A stretch of DNA of 64,000 bases from Gammaproteobacteria bacterium (GTDB lineage: Bacteria > Pseudomonadota > Gammaproteobacteria > GRL18), in contig JADGDG010000001.1 of NCBI GenBank assembly GCA_016744995.1, positions 474,011 through 538,010 of the forward strand, read 5' to 3'. The notes under the pieces are model-generated. The model made no database searches. It was not told where the DNA came from and saw nothing but the letters and a program-made list of their open reading frames with translations. The position numbers and the translations under genes were made by a program. Positions 25,523 to 34,404 of the stretch are shown piece after piece (position 1 is the stretch's first letter; each line of letters opens with the position of its first letter).

Positions 25523-26962
25523 ATGACGAATAATAAAAATGTAATGACAACAGCAGCTGGCTGCCCTGTAGCAGACAATCAAAATTCCATTACCGCTGGT
25601 GCCCGCGGACCAGTACTTATGCAGGATGTCCATTTATTTGAAAAACTAGCACACTTTAATAGGGAGCGAGTACCCGAGCGCGTTGTTCATGCTAAGGGTG
25701 CTGGTGCTTACGGGACATTTAAGGTTACGGGAGATATTTCAAAATACACCCGCGCAAAACTATTTGAAAAAGTGGGCAATGAATGCGAATTATTTGTCCG
25801 CTTCTCCACTGTAGCTGGTGAGTTGGGTTCAGCTGATACGGTACGTGATCCTCGCGGCTTTGCCGTGAAGTTTTATACTGAAGAAGGTAATTGGGATCTC
25901 GTGGGTAACAACACCCCTGTATTTTTCATTAAAGATCCCAGTAAATTTCCTGACTTCATTCATTCACAAAAGCGCCACCCGGCTACCGGCTTGCGTAATT
26001 CAACCATGCAATGGGATTTCTGGTCTCTTAGTCCTGAATCTTTGCATCAGGTGACCTGGTTATTTGGTGACCGTGGAATTCCAGCAACACTGGCTAATAT
26101 GGATGGCTTCGGCAGTCATACTTTTAGCCTGTGGAATAATGATGGTGAACGTTACTGGGTAAAGTGGCACTTCAAGACTCAGCAAGGCATTAAAAATATG
26201 AGTGTTGCAGAGGCTGGTAAAGTTGCTGCAGAGAATCCTGACTACCACCGCCAAAACTTACATGAAGCCATTGCACGTGGCGATAGTCTTAAGTGGACAT
26301 TGAACATTCAGATCATGGCTGAGGCTGAAGCAGAAAGCTGTGGCTTTAATCCCTTCGATCTGACCAAGGTCTGGTCTCATGCAGACTATCCTTTAATCGA
26401 GGTCGGTGTGATGGAATTGAACCGTAATCCGGTTAATCACTTTGCTGAGGTAGAACAGGCTGCATTTGGCCCAGGGAATTTACCACCGGGTCTGGGTGCT
26501 TCACCAGATAAAATGTTGCAGGCACGTTTGCAGGCCTACCCCGATGCACATCGTTATCGTATCGGAGTAAATCATGCATCACTGGAAGTGAACAAAGCTC
26601 ATTGCCCAGTTCAGAATTACCATCGTGATGGGCAGACACGTTTTGATGGCAACGGCGGTGCAGCACCGGTATATCAGCCTAATAGCTTTGGTGGTGCCGA
26701 GGATGATGCCAGCTATAGCGAACCACCATTACACATCAATGGTGATGCTGATCGCTACGATCACCGAGAGGAGTCTGATTATTATACACAAGCTGGCAAC
26801 CTGTTTCGCTTAATGGATGAAGCGGCCAAAGCACGTTTGATTAGTAATATTGTTGCAGCCATGCAAGATGTACCGCATGAAATACAGGAACGCCAGATTG
26901 CTCATTTTATGAAGGCTGATCCTGTTTATGGCGCTGTAATTGCGAAAAAACTGGGCCTTTAG
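25523..26962 (+). CDS. katA: Monofunctional haem catalase KatA
   Basis: 479 residues, the small-subunit clade size. It disproportionates hydrogen peroxide in the cytoplasm. The distal His is in [15 protein letters not shown] (H56), the distal Asn in [13 protein letters not shown], and the proximal haem Tyr in [22 protein letters not shown] precedes the ATG at good spacing. The OxyR site upstream and terminator downstream make it a one-gene unit, apart from possible read-through into the small gene at 27027. Confidence 0.97.
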   Translation: MTNNKNVMTTAAGCPVADNQNSITAGARGPVLMQDVHLFEKLAHFNRERVPERVVHAKGAGAYGTFKVTGDISKYTRAKLFEKVGNECELFVRFSTVAGELGSADTVRDPRGFAVKFYTEEGNWDLVGNNTPVFFIKDPSKFPDFIHSQKRHPATGLRNSTMQWDFWSLSPESLHQVTWLFGDRGIPATLANMDGFGSHTFSLWNNDGERYWVKWHFKTQQGIKNMSVAEAGKVAAENPDYHRQNLHEAIARGDSLKWTLNIQIMAEAEAESCGFNPFDLTKVWSHADYPLIEVGVMELNRNPVNHFAEVEQAAFGPGNLPPGLGASPDKMLQARLQAYPDAHRYRIGVNHASLEVNKAHCPVQNYHRDGQTRFDGNGGAAPVYQPNSFGGAEDDASYSEPPLHINGDADRYDHREESDYYTQAGNLFRLMDEAAKARLISNIVAAMQDVPHEIQERQIAHFMKADPVYGAVIAKKLGL

Positions 26963-26979
26963 TTCAGATGAGTGGTAAC

Positions 26980-27010
26980 AGCAAGGTGCTAATACAACAC
27001 CTTGCTTTTT
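26980..27010 (+). terminator. Intrinsic terminator of katA
   Basis: AGCAAGGTG and CACCTTGCT form a 9-bp stem around a 9-nt loop, followed by a short run of T residues. It begins 17 bp after the katA stop codon. A ribosome site for the 51-residue gene begins only a few bases beyond it. Confidence 0.85.
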
Positions 27011-27026
27011 ATACAGGACGATAATT

Positions 27027-27182
27027 ATGATGAAACAAAACACACTAGAAGATTATAGGCCGAAAAGACAGAGTGCCACAGTAAGCAATAAGTTGATACA
27101 ACAGGCAGGCATAGCAGGATTTTCTTTTTTTCTTATTAAAGGGCTGGTATGGATAGCCATTGCTATCTGGGCCATTCATTAA
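27027..27182 (+). CDS. 51-residue single-pass membrane protein of unknown function
   Basis: Starts MMKQNTLEDYRPKRQSATVS and ends IAIAIWAIH. A basic N-terminus is followed by one hydrophobic helix (about residues 28-50, containing GIAGFSFFLIKGLVWIA). AGGA lies about 9 nt upstream of the first ATG. Short proteins with a KQAGIAGFxFFLxKGLxW core occur in other Proteobacteria as unnamed hypotheticals, as far as I recall. It lies directly after the katA terminator, so it would be made on read-through or from a promoter I cannot see. Confidence 0.6.
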   Translation: MMKQNTLEDYRPKRQSATVSNKLIQQAGIAGFSFFLIKGLVWIAIAIWAIH

Positions 27183-27233
27183 AATTTTAATGTTTCTCAC
27201 ATGATTAAGTACAGGCAAGAACTCAATAAAAGT

Positions 27234-27360
27234 TCCTGAATGGCGCCAAAGAGTCAATGAAGATAGGATATATTGTTTCGTGATTTGACGTAGTCTGAAC
27301 GAAATAATGTATCCTATCTTCATTGGCGGTTTATATCTACGATATGGCGATCATTCAGGA
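27234..27360. repeat. 127-bp nested inverted repeat between katA and oxyR
   Basis: Outer arms TCCTGAATG (27234-27242) and CATTCAGGA (27352-27360); inner arms of 16 bp, perfect (27255-27270 and 27310-27325), extended inward by further near-complementary bases to about 20 bp. The whole can fold into one long hairpin. The left flank shares 19 of 22 bases with the repeat at 17438. It looks like a miniature inverted-repeat element. No gene is supported within it. Confidence 0.7.
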
Positions 27361-27414
27361 GCAGATATTGTAACTACTCAGCGTATTGACTTATCGACCT
27401 GATAGCTGCCAATG

Positions 27415-28311
27415 CTAATGAAATCTGGACAGTTTATCTTTTATTACCTGTGCTATCTTCTGATAGGTCTTTTCACGATAGCTTCCTTGACGGTAAAGCA
27501 AGCCAATACGACGAGTGGGTTTAGGGTCACTAAAAGGAATATAACAGATGAAGTCTGATTTATTTCTTTTTTTCGGCACCGCCAATTCAGGGAGAAGAGT
27601 CATACCAATCCCTTCACTTACCATATAACGCAATGTTTCCAGACTGGTTGCCTGAAAAGCTTTATTCTCTTTCGCTCCGGCACTAAAACAAACATCCAGA
27701 GCCTGACCTCTCAGGCAGTGTCCTTCTTCCAGTAATAACATTTCCTGCTCATTGAGATCTATCATTTGAATAGTATTTTTCTTACTCAATATTTTATCGC
27801 TCGGTACGGCTAGCCAAAAATTTTCCAGGAACAAATCTATTTCTGAAAACTCATCCGTATCAACAGGCAAGGCAAGGATCAGTAGATCCAACTTGGCATT
27901 TTTTAGTTTTTCTAATAATACAGCGGTAAAATGTTCATGCAGCCAGAGCGTTAATCGAGGAAATTTATGTTTCAATTCAGGGATAATTTCTGGTAACAGG
28001 TAGGGAGCAACAGTGGGGATCAAGCCTACCTGTAATTCACCAGCCATAGGATCCTCAAAACTCTGTGTGATCTCTTTAATTGCCTTCACCTCAGTCAAAA
28101 TTTTCCTGGCTTGCCGGGCTACCGCAGTCCCTACATCGGTCATAGAGACCTTGCGGGTATCACGCTCAATCAGCATAACACCCAATTCTTGTTCCAGCTT
28201 TTTTAATTGACCACTCAGGGTAGGCTGACTAACAAAACAACGCTCAGCTGCCCGATTAAAATGACATTCTTCATCAATAGCGACCAGATATTCCAGTTCT
28301 CGAAGATTCAT
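27415..28311 (-). CDS. oxyR: Peroxide-sensing LysR-type regulator OxyR
   Basis: 298 residues. N-terminal winged helix (NLRELEYLVAIDEECHFNRAA) and C-terminal LysR substrate domain. The redox pair is C199 and C208 in GHCLRGQALDVC, at the same residue numbers as in E. coli OxyR, so disulfide switching by hydrogen peroxide is expected. It is convergent with katA, whose promoter carries a strong OxyR site. Confidence 0.96.
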   Translation of the reverse strand: MNLRELEYLVAIDEECHFNRAAERCFVSQPTLSGQLKKLEQELGVMLIERDTRKVSMTDVGTAVARQARKILTEVKAIKEITQSFEDPMAGELQVGLIPTVAPYLLPEIIPELKHKFPRLTLWLHEHFTAVLLEKLKNAKLDLLILALPVDTDEFSEIDLFLENFWLAVPSDKILSKKNTIQMIDLNEQEMLLLEEGHCLRGQALDVCFSAGAKENKAFQATSLETLRYMVSEGIGMTLLPELAVPKKRNKSDFICYIPFSDPKPTRRIGLLYRQGSYREKTYQKIAQVIKDKLSRFH

Positions 28312-28543
28312 TTTTACTCCCTCAATTAGTTTGATAATATTATTGAGCCCAGGGAACAGGCAATTCAGAAAAAATATATTAATTAATTCCTGATCATTAA
28401 TTACGACAATAAAAGTGTGCTCAATTTGTCATATAAATGCCTGCTAAAAATCATTTGAAAAATATCTTTTTTTATAACATATTATTGATCAGTGGCCATT
28501 TTATTCCTCAAGCCATTGATAAATTACAGGTAAAGCGACAAAA

Positions 28544-29716
28544 ATGCAAAATAAACTATTAAGACTATTATTTGTTTTTTCAGGATTTTTTCTGTTTTCT
28601 CCTGCATCTGCTGAGCGTATTGTCAGCAGTGTTTCTGAACTGCTTCAGGCAGTCATAGATACCCGCCATGGCGGCGATCTTACAATCATTATTCGTGATG
28701 GTTATTATCATCTTTCTGGTCAATATATGCGTATAACGGTCAATGGTGTCACCATTCGATCTCAAAGTGGGGACCGTGATAGTGTCATTCTCGACGGGCA
28801 TTATCAGAGCAGTGAAATCTTTCAAATCGTCGCTTCTGATATCACTATTGCCGATCTGACACTTAAACGTGCAAAAAATCATCCTGTGCATATCTCTGGT
28901 GGTAATAATAGCGATGTTATGAATGTATTACTGGATAACCTTCATATTATTGACCCCGGTGAGCAGGCAATTAAAATCAATGCCTCCGGCCGCTATAAAA
29001 CAACCACCAGTGTTATAAAAAACTCATTGATTGAGCTCACATCTGCAGGCCGGAATTTTGTGGAACATGATCGCAGCAATTCACACCCCTGCTATACCGG
29101 CGGCATTGATGCTCATAAAGCTATCGGCTGGACAATCCAGAACAATGAAATTCGTGGCTTCTGGTGCTCCAGCGGACTCTCTGAACATGCTATTCATTTT
29201 TGGGATAATTCATCTGATACCATAGTCGAACGTAATTTAATTTTTGACTGTGACCGGGGAATTGGTTTTGGTTTAGGTAAGAAAGGACATAATGGCGGCA
29301 TTATTCGCAACAACATGATCAGTCAAATAAAAAATCACTCTCATAGTGATGTAGGCATTGGCCTTGAGTCAGCAACAGGAGCAAAAATCTATAACAATAC
29401 AGTATTTCTGGCACATGATTATCCCAATGCGATAGAATACCGGTTCACAAAAAGCAACAACCTCACCATAATAAATAACCTCAGCAATCGCTCAATCACC
29501 TCAAAAAATGGCGCTTCTGCAATACATATCAGCCATAATGTGACTAATGCAGCAGCCAACTGGTTCCAGAATGTAACAACAGGCGATCTTCATTTAAGCA
29601 AAAGACAAAAGACAGTCATTGACTCAGGCCTCAAAATTTCCGGTCTGAATGATGATTTTGACAAACAGTTCAGGCCACACCATCCCGATATTGGTGCCGA
29701 TGAATATTCTCAATAA
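28544..29716 (+). CDS. Secreted right-handed beta-helix protein (polysaccharide-lyase-like)
   Basis: 390 residues with a clear signal peptide (cleavage after SPASA, about residue 23). The body has short beta-helix repeats (GVTIRSQSGDRDSVILDG, DITIADLTLKRAKNHPVHI, WTIQNNEIRGF, GIIRNNMISQI) and ends with HPDIGADEY, a closing motif common in chondroitinase B/PL6-like proteins. A lyase or carbohydrate-binding role outside the cytoplasm is inferred from the fold; no catalytic residues can be assigned confidently. It stands alone. Confidence 0.8.
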   Translation: MQNKLLRLLFVFSGFFLFSPASAERIVSSVSELLQAVIDTRHGGDLTIIIRDGYYHLSGQYMRITVNGVTIRSQSGDRDSVILDGHYQSSEIFQIVASDITIADLTLKRAKNHPVHISGGNNSDVMNVLLDNLHIIDPGEQAIKINASGRYKTTTSVIKNSLIELTSAGRNFVEHDRSNSHPCYTGGIDAHKAIGWTIQNNEIRGFWCSSGLSEHAIHFWDNSSDTIVERNLIFDCDRGIGFGLGKKGHNGGIIRNNMISQIKNHSHSDVGIGLESATGAKIYNNTVFLAHDYPNAIEYRFTKSNNLTIINNLSNRSITSKNGASAIHISHNVTNAAANWFQNVTTGDLHLSKRQKTVIDSGLKISGLNDDFDKQFRPHHPDIGADEYSQ

Positions 29717-29771
29717 AATTACGACTCTATTGTTGTAATTTTGAATTTTGTGCAATCTCAAAAGATAGAGA

Positions 29772-29806
29772 AAAAGCCTTAAAAGACAAGCTATTGGCTT
29801 TTTTTG
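29772..29806. terminator. Bidirectional intrinsic terminator
   Basis: AAAAAGCC and GGCTTTTT form an 8-bp stem with a 17-nt loop, with T-runs on both strands. It sits between the convergent beta-helix gene (plus) and the CheX-like gene (minus). Confidence 0.75.
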
Positions 29807-29863
29807 TAAATAAAAACTTATCCCTTACCCTCATAGAGACATATTTTTATTATTAAGCTCTCA

Positions 29864-30493
29864 CTAAATATCCAAATCATCTAAGAACGCTTTGTTCTGT
29901 TCATCCTTTGTCATATCAGATTGATTATAATTCTGATTATCTGGATCATCTAACTGAATAAACTCTGTTCTTTCCATCGCCATTTCCAGATGAAAGGTTT
30001 TATGATCCTCTGTGCGGAACACAACTCTTCTTGATTGGGGGCGATCTATATTGGCATTTACAGAAAGGATCAGTTCTTTATTCATCACCAGCATTCTAGG
30101 CTGTGTCTGGCTAATTGATATAGAAAGCTGGTGTTCCAGTTCGCCCTGAAAATCTCCAACTATTTGATTCATGAGCTCTCCCAGGACATTGGCCACATCA
30201 TCCGAGGTATGCTGTGTCGAAATCTCTTCTTCAGGAAATCCCATCTGCCTCATATACGCCTGATACAGTTCCAGTGCAGCACCAGAAGACATATTAATAA
30301 TAATTAAACCTGAAAACGCCCCGTCAAAAAGGACAAAACAACCAATATCAGGTTTTAAGCAGGTTTTGCTTATTTTTTGCACCATGGGAGAATATTGAAT
30401 ATTATTTGTCGTGGTCTGAGAGAGAATTTTTTTTACCGCCTTACATAAGATAAGCAAGACATCATCAGTGGTTTTATTTTTTCTTACAGCCAT
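29864..30493 (-). CDS. CheX-like domain protein (DUF3334 type)
   Basis: 209 residues, soluble. The central segment TSDDVANVLGELMNQIVGDF resembles the helix of CheC/CheX phosphatases, in which E and N residues dephosphorylate CheY. NIQYSPMVQKISKTCLKPDIGCFVLFDG and the rest fit, to my recollection, the DUF3334 family of marine gammaproteobacteria. The N-terminus begins with a helix; the C-terminal 35 residues are acidic and probably disordered. There are no chemotaxis genes nearby, and its role is unknown. Confidence 0.7.
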   Translation of the reverse strand: MAVRKNKTTDDVLLILCKAVKKILSQTTTNNIQYSPMVQKISKTCLKPDIGCFVLFDGAFSGLIIINMSSGAALELYQAYMRQMGFPEEEISTQHTSDDVANVLGELMNQIVGDFQGELEHQLSISISQTQPRMLVMNKELILSVNANIDRPQSRRVVFRTEDHKTFHLEMAMERTEFIQLDDPDNQNYNQSDMTKDEQNKAFLDDLDI

Positions 30494-30546
30494 ATGAGCA
30501 CTCTTTTTTTAAAATTAATTTGATATAAATTATAGACGCTATTTAT

Positions 30547-31011
30547 TTATATTCCACCAGCAAAACCATTTTGGCGCCACGCTTCATAACTGATGATCGC
30601 AACTGCATTAGATAAATTCAGACTTCGACTGTCCGATTTCATGGGGATCCTCAGACGTCGCTCAGAATCAATGTTCAGCAAAACTTCATCCGGCAAGCCA
30701 TGAGTTTCAGAACCAAATAATAAGACATCATCTGCTTTATATTGCAATTGATCATGGGATCTGCTGCCTTTAGTAGTACAGGCTAGAATTCTTCGTCCAC
30801 CCATGGCATGACAAAATTCAGTGTAGTTCGCATAGCGTGTAACATTGGCCAGATCATGGTAGTCCAGTCCGGCACGACGCAGTTTTTTTTCTTCAAGGTC
30901 AAATCCCAGAGGTTCAATTAAATGAAGTTCACAGCCATTATTTGCCGCCAGACGAATAATATTTCCAGTATTCGGGGCAATACGAGGTTCATAGAGTGCA
31001 ATATGAAACAT
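30547..31011 (-). CDS. trmL: tRNA (cytidine/uridine-34 2'-O)-methyltransferase TrmL
   Basis: A SPOUT methyltransferase of 154 residues that modifies the wobble base of leucine tRNAs. [17 protein letters not shown] (residues 8-24), [33 protein letters not shown] and the knot residues [18 protein letters not shown] are all typical. Normal length. It lies 39 bp after murI on the same strand. Confidence 0.95.
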   Translation of the reverse strand: MFHIALYEPRIAPNTGNIIRLAANNGCELHLIEPLGFDLEEKKLRRAGLDYHDLANVTRYANYTEFCHAMGGRRILACTTKGSRSHDQLQYKADDVLLFGSETHGLPDEVLLNIDSERRLRIPMKSDSRSLNLSNAVAIISYEAWRQNGFAGGI

Positions 31012-31049
31012 ATTTTATCCTGTGTTAGGCATTAAACATCAGATGAGAC

Positions 31050-31886
31050 TTAAGGCAGAGCATTTACAATCAGCTTTTTCTTTAACAAACAACTCATCAA
31101 TACTTCAGCATTGTGAATTGAACCTGTGGTAAAATATAAAATTGAACCACCCTCTGATTTTTTTTTCAGAGACTCAAGTTCAAGCACACGAATTAATTGT
31201 TCTGCAATCGCACGACTGGTATCAACCAGCTTAATTGAATGATTGATGATTGCCTGAATAGGATTGACTAAAAAAGAGTAATGAGTACAGCCAAGAACAA
31301 TGGTATCCACCTGCTCAGCAGTGAGTAAAGATAAATATTTTTTTAATAATACAATGGTTTCAGGCATCTCAGTTAAACCGGCTTCAACCTGATCGGCAAG
31401 ACCGGGGCAGGCTTGATGATAGATATTAGCTGAATCACTAAATCGTTGGCTAAGTTCTTTATAACGCTCACTGGACAAGGTTCCTGTTGTTGCCATGACA
31501 CCAATTTTATGATTTTTTGTCAAAGCCAGAGCCGGTTTGATTCCTGGTTCCACGCCAATAAATGGAATACCATATTGCTGACGAAATTTTTCAATAATAG
31601 AAGCTGTAGCCGTATTACAGGCAATGACAATAACTTTAGCCCCCTGAGCCAATAAATACTCCGTGATTATACGTGAACGCTGTTCAATATAGGCTCCCCC
31701 TTTACAGCCATAGGGTGCATGGCCGCTGTCGGCGACATAAAGCAGATTTTCATGAGGCAATAATTGATGGATATGCTGTAATACAGAGAGTCCGCCAACA
31801 CCTGAATCAAAAATCCCAATGGGTCGATCTCCGACAAGTGTATGACTTAGAGTCTGGTGCTGTGAGGGCTGATTATTTTTCATCAT
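31050..31886 (-). CDS. murI: Glutamate racemase MurI
   Basis: Interconverts L- and D-glutamate for peptidoglycan. GIFDSGVGGLSVLQHI with the first acid/base region, VIACNTATASI with the first catalytic cysteine, and VLGCTHYSFL with the second are visible. The frame can begin at TTG (31898), but the ATG pair at 31881-31886 is more likely. The start chosen is the first of the pair, with no strong ribosome site, and it lies about 20 bp from the gpsA stop, so coupling to gpsA is possible. The length is then about 278 residues, slightly long because of the Q/H-rich N-terminus. Confidence 0.95.
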   Translation of the reverse strand: MMKNNQPSQHQTLSHTLVGDRPIGIFDSGVGGLSVLQHIHQLLPHENLLYVADSGHAPYGCKGGAYIEQRSRIITEYLLAQGAKVIVIACNTATASIIEKFRQQYGIPFIGVEPGIKPALALTKNHKIGVMATTGTLSSERYKELSQRFSDSANIYHQACPGLADQVEAGLTEMPETIVLLKKYLSLLTAEQVDTIVLGCTHYSFLVNPIQAIINHSIKLVDTSRAIAEQLIRVLELESLKKKSEGGSILYFTTGSIHNAEVLMSCLLKKKLIVNALP

Positions 31887-31907
31887 TGAAAAAAACAAAT
31901 CAAAGGC

Positions 31908-33017
31908 TTACTCTGATTTATAATCCCGAGTTAATAAATTTTGTACCGCTTTTTGCGGTGACAGTCCCTGGTATAAGACAAAATAAACCTGTTCCACAAT
32001 AGGCATCTCAACCTTCAACTCCTGAGACAGAGAATAAATTTGCCTGGCCGCCTGAACGCCTTCAACAACCTGCTGAATTTCAGCTTCCGCCTGTTCGATA
32101 TTTTTCCCATGACCAATGGCCAATCCCATGCGCCGGTTTCTTGATTGATCATCGGTACAGGTTAACAACAAATCACCCAGACCAGAGAGCCCCATAATAG
32201 TTTGATCTTTTGCACCCAATTTACGTGACAGGCAACTGATTTCATGCAAGCCGCGAGTAATTAAGGCAGCACGGGTATTGGCACCATAGCCCAAACCATC
32301 GGCAATGCCTGCTGCTATTGCCATAACATTTTTTGCCGCTCCGCCAATTTCCAGACCGACAATATCCTGACTAATATAAGGCCGTAAGGTTTCATTACAG
32401 AGAAAATCCGCCCACTCCTGAGCATAGCCGGGATCATTAGCAGCCACTGTCAATGCCGTAGGTAAACCCGTTGCCACTTCTGCAGCAAAGGTGGGGCCTG
32501 ATATAACAGCCTGACAGATTGGTGACTTTTGGCTGGCTGAAGGCTTTTGATTAGCTGAAAGCTCTTGGTTAGCTGAAGGCTCCTGATTAGCTGAAAGCTC
32601 TTGGTTAGCTGAAGGCTCTCGGTTAGCTGAAGGCTCTTGAAAAACCTCGTCCACAACACTATGAGGCAATTTCTGTGTTACAGGCTCCAGCCCTTTGGTT
32701 GCCCAGGTGATACGCTGAAGTTGTGGTTTGATTTCTTTTACTTTGAGTAGAGTATCACGAAAAGCATGACTTGGAACGACCACAAGCAGTTCCTCACTTT
32801 GTAATACAGCGTATTGCAGATCACTACTGAGACTTAAGTTTTCAGGAAATTGAATACCGGATAGAAAAAAGCTATTTTCACCCTTGTCTTGCATGGTGGA
32901 AATTTTATCTTTATTCCTACCCCAGAGAATAACCTGATGACCGTTTTTAGCCAATAGAATAGCCAACGCGGTTCCCCAGGAACCTGCTCCCAAAACGGTT
33001 ATAGTTTTACTTTTCAT
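31908..33017 (-). CDS. gpsA: Glycerol-3-phosphate dehydrogenase [NAD(P)+] GpsA, with internal hexapeptide repeats
   Basis: 369 residues, about 30 longer than usual. It makes sn-glycerol-3-phosphate for phospholipids. LGAGSWGTALAILLA (residues 9-23), WATKGL (105-110), SGPTFAAE and the catalytic region GGAAKNVMAIAAG are all intact. Residues 128-163 are six tandem hexapeptides (EPSANR, EPSANQ, ELSANQ, EPSANQ, ELSANQ, KPSASQ), placed between WATKGLEP and VISGPTF where relatives have a variable surface helix and loop. Reading frame is preserved. It follows secB by 50 bp in the yibN-grxC-trxC-secB-gpsA block. Confidence 0.96.
   Translation of the reverse strand: MKSKTITVLGAGSWGTALAILLAKNGHQVILWGRNKDKISTMQDKGENSFFLSGIQFPENLSLSSDLQYAVLQSEELLVVVPSHAFRDTLLKVKEIKPQLQRITWATKGLEPVTQKLPHSVVDEVFQEPSANREPSANQELSANQEPSANQELSANQKPSASQKSPICQAVISGPTFAAEVATGLPTALTVAANDPGYAQEWADFLCNETLRPYISQDIVGLEIGGAAKNVMAIAAGIADGLGYGANTRAALITRGLHEISCLSRKLGAKDQTIMGLSGLGDLLLTCTDDQSRNRRMGLAIGHGKNIEQAEAEIQQVVEGVQAARQIYSLSQELKVEMPIVEQVYFVLYQGLSPQKAVQNLLTRDYKSE
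32529..32636 (-). repeat. 18-bp minisatellite inside gpsA (six copies)
   Basis: Six 18-bp units of the form TTAGCTGAAGGCTCTTGG (plus strand) with a few substitutions, each encoding one (E/K)(P/L)SA(N/S)(Q/R) hexapeptide. Because the unit is a multiple of three, copy-number change by slippage would keep the frame. Confidence 0.9.
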
Positions 33018-33067
33018 AAAAAGCTGTCATCACTTTGTTCAACTACTCATTAGATATCCATTAGAAA

Positions 33068-33559
33068 TTAATGCACAGCGTCCGTCGCTGATGACTCATC
33101 GTCTTCCTGTTTTGCCTGACGCTCCTGTAAATGTTGTGCATAAACGGCATCAAAATTAACAGGCTGGAGGATTAGTTGAGGGAAACCACCTTTATTAACC
33201 AGTTCGGAAATAACTTCACGAATATAGGGGAATAAAATATTTGGCGCATAACTGCCTAACATGGCATCCAGCTGCTGTTTTTCAAAACCAACGACATTAA
33301 AAATACCTGCCTGTTCAACTTCTGCCAGAAAAGCAGTCTTTTCCCCAACTTTTACAGTAACGGTGACTGTAAGTACCACTTCAAACGTATCTTTGCCAAG
33401 AGGCTTAACTGCAGTGTGCAAATCAACTTTCAGTTCAGGTTCCCACTTTAAGGTAAACATCTCTGGTGAATTGGGTGTTTCAAAAGAAACATCTTTGCAG
33501 TAGATTTTTTGAATAATAAACTGCTGTTCTACTGCTTCGTTTGCTTGTTCTTCGGCCAT
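33068..33559 (-). CDS. secB: Protein-export chaperone SecB
   Basis: 163 residues. It holds preproteins unfolded and delivers them to SecA. QFIIQKIYCKDVSFETPNSPEMF is the standard N-terminal strand, and YCKDVSFE plus EVEQAGIF and LFPYIREVISELVNKGGFP (SecA-contact region) are conserved. The tail (DDESSATDAVH) is acidic. It sits between trxC and gpsA, the usual neighbourhood. Confidence 0.97.
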   Translation of the reverse strand: MAEEQANEAVEQQFIIQKIYCKDVSFETPNSPEMFTLKWEPELKVDLHTAVKPLGKDTFEVVLTVTVTVKVGEKTAFLAEVEQAGIFNVVGFEKQQLDAMLGSYAPNILFPYIREVISELVNKGGFPQLILQPVNFDAVYAQHLQERQAKQEDDESSATDAVH

Positions 33560-33602
33560 AATATTTCCTGATTATTTTATATTTTCTTAATGAGTGTCCA
33601 GG

Positions 33603-34037
33603 TCAAAGATGACTCTGAACCCACTGAATTAGACTACTTTGCTCCATAGCACCAGCCTGTCGCGCAACTTCTTTACCATTATGAAACAAGGCAATGGTCG
33701 GTATGCTGCGAATATTGTACCGAGCCGCTAGATTTTGCTCTTGTTCGGTATTTACTTTGACTAATTCAAGCTGGTATTGAAAATGACGTGCTGTCTGCTC
33801 AAAGATTGGAGCCATCATTTTGCAGGGACCACACCAGGGCGCCCAAAAATCTACCAGAACAGGTCGATCATTTTTTTCAATATGTTTGTCAAATCGGGAT
33901 GCATTGAGCTCTACAGGCTGACCTGGCAGGAGTAGTTGCTGGCATTTACCACACTTCCCGCCAGCAGATAATTTATTAACTGGTATCCGGTTGATGCCAT
34001 CACAATGAGGGCAAACAATATGCACTGAGTCACTCAT
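33603..34037 (-). CDS. trxC: Thioredoxin 2 (TrxC) with N-terminal zinc ribbon
   Basis: 144 residues. Zinc cysteines CPHC (C10, C13) and CGKC near residue 31 precede a thioredoxin fold with active site WAPWCGPCKMMAP (near residue 66) and the cis-proline in SIPTIALF. The zinc ribbon separates TrxC from ordinary thioredoxin and tunes it to oxidative stress in E. coli. Here it is inserted between grxC and secB, an addition to the yibN-grxC-secB order. Confidence 0.95.
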   Translation of the reverse strand: MSDSVHIVCPHCDGINRIPVNKLSAGGKCGKCQQLLLPGQPVELNASRFDKHIEKNDRPVLVDFWAPWCGPCKMMAPIFEQTARHFQYQLELVKVNTEQEQNLAARYNIRSIPTIALFHNGKEVARQAGAMEQSSLIQWVQSHL

Positions 34038-34131
34038 ATTGAAATTCTCTATTTAGTGTCCATCCAAAAGTTACTATTTTTAGCTCACCTTTTCTTAAAG
34101 AAGGCGGCAGCTAAAAGCGGGAGTGCAAAAT

Positions 34132-34401
34132 CTACGGAAATAATAAACCATCCAGCTTACCACCTGCTTCTGCTGCAAAAAGATCATCACAACCACCAAT
34201 ATGATCAGCACCGATAAAAATCTGTGGTACTGAGGTGACACCATTGCTTTTGTCTGTCATCTCTTCACGCAACTCTGGCTGGGCTCCGACATCTATTTCT
34301 GTATAGTTAACTTCTTTTGCATTTAATAAACTTTTTGCTCGCACACAATAAGGACAGTATTGAGTGATATAAATAGTAATTTCTGCTTGTGTTTTAGACA
34401 T
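34132..34401 (-). CDS. grxC: Glutaredoxin 3 GrxC
   Basis: 89 residues. Dithiol active site CPYC (residues 16-19, YCPYCVRAKSLL), cis-proline region TSVPQIFIG and GGCDDLFA glutathione-binding end are all present. A cytoplasmic glutathione-dependent reductase. It lies 3 bp after the rhodanese gene, so it is co-transcribed with it. Confidence 0.96.
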   Translation of the reverse strand: MSKTQAEITIYITQYCPYCVRAKSLLNAKEVNYTEIDVGAQPELREEMTDKSNGVTSVPQIFIGADHIGGCDDLFAAEAGGKLDGLLFP

Positions 34402-34404
34402 GTA

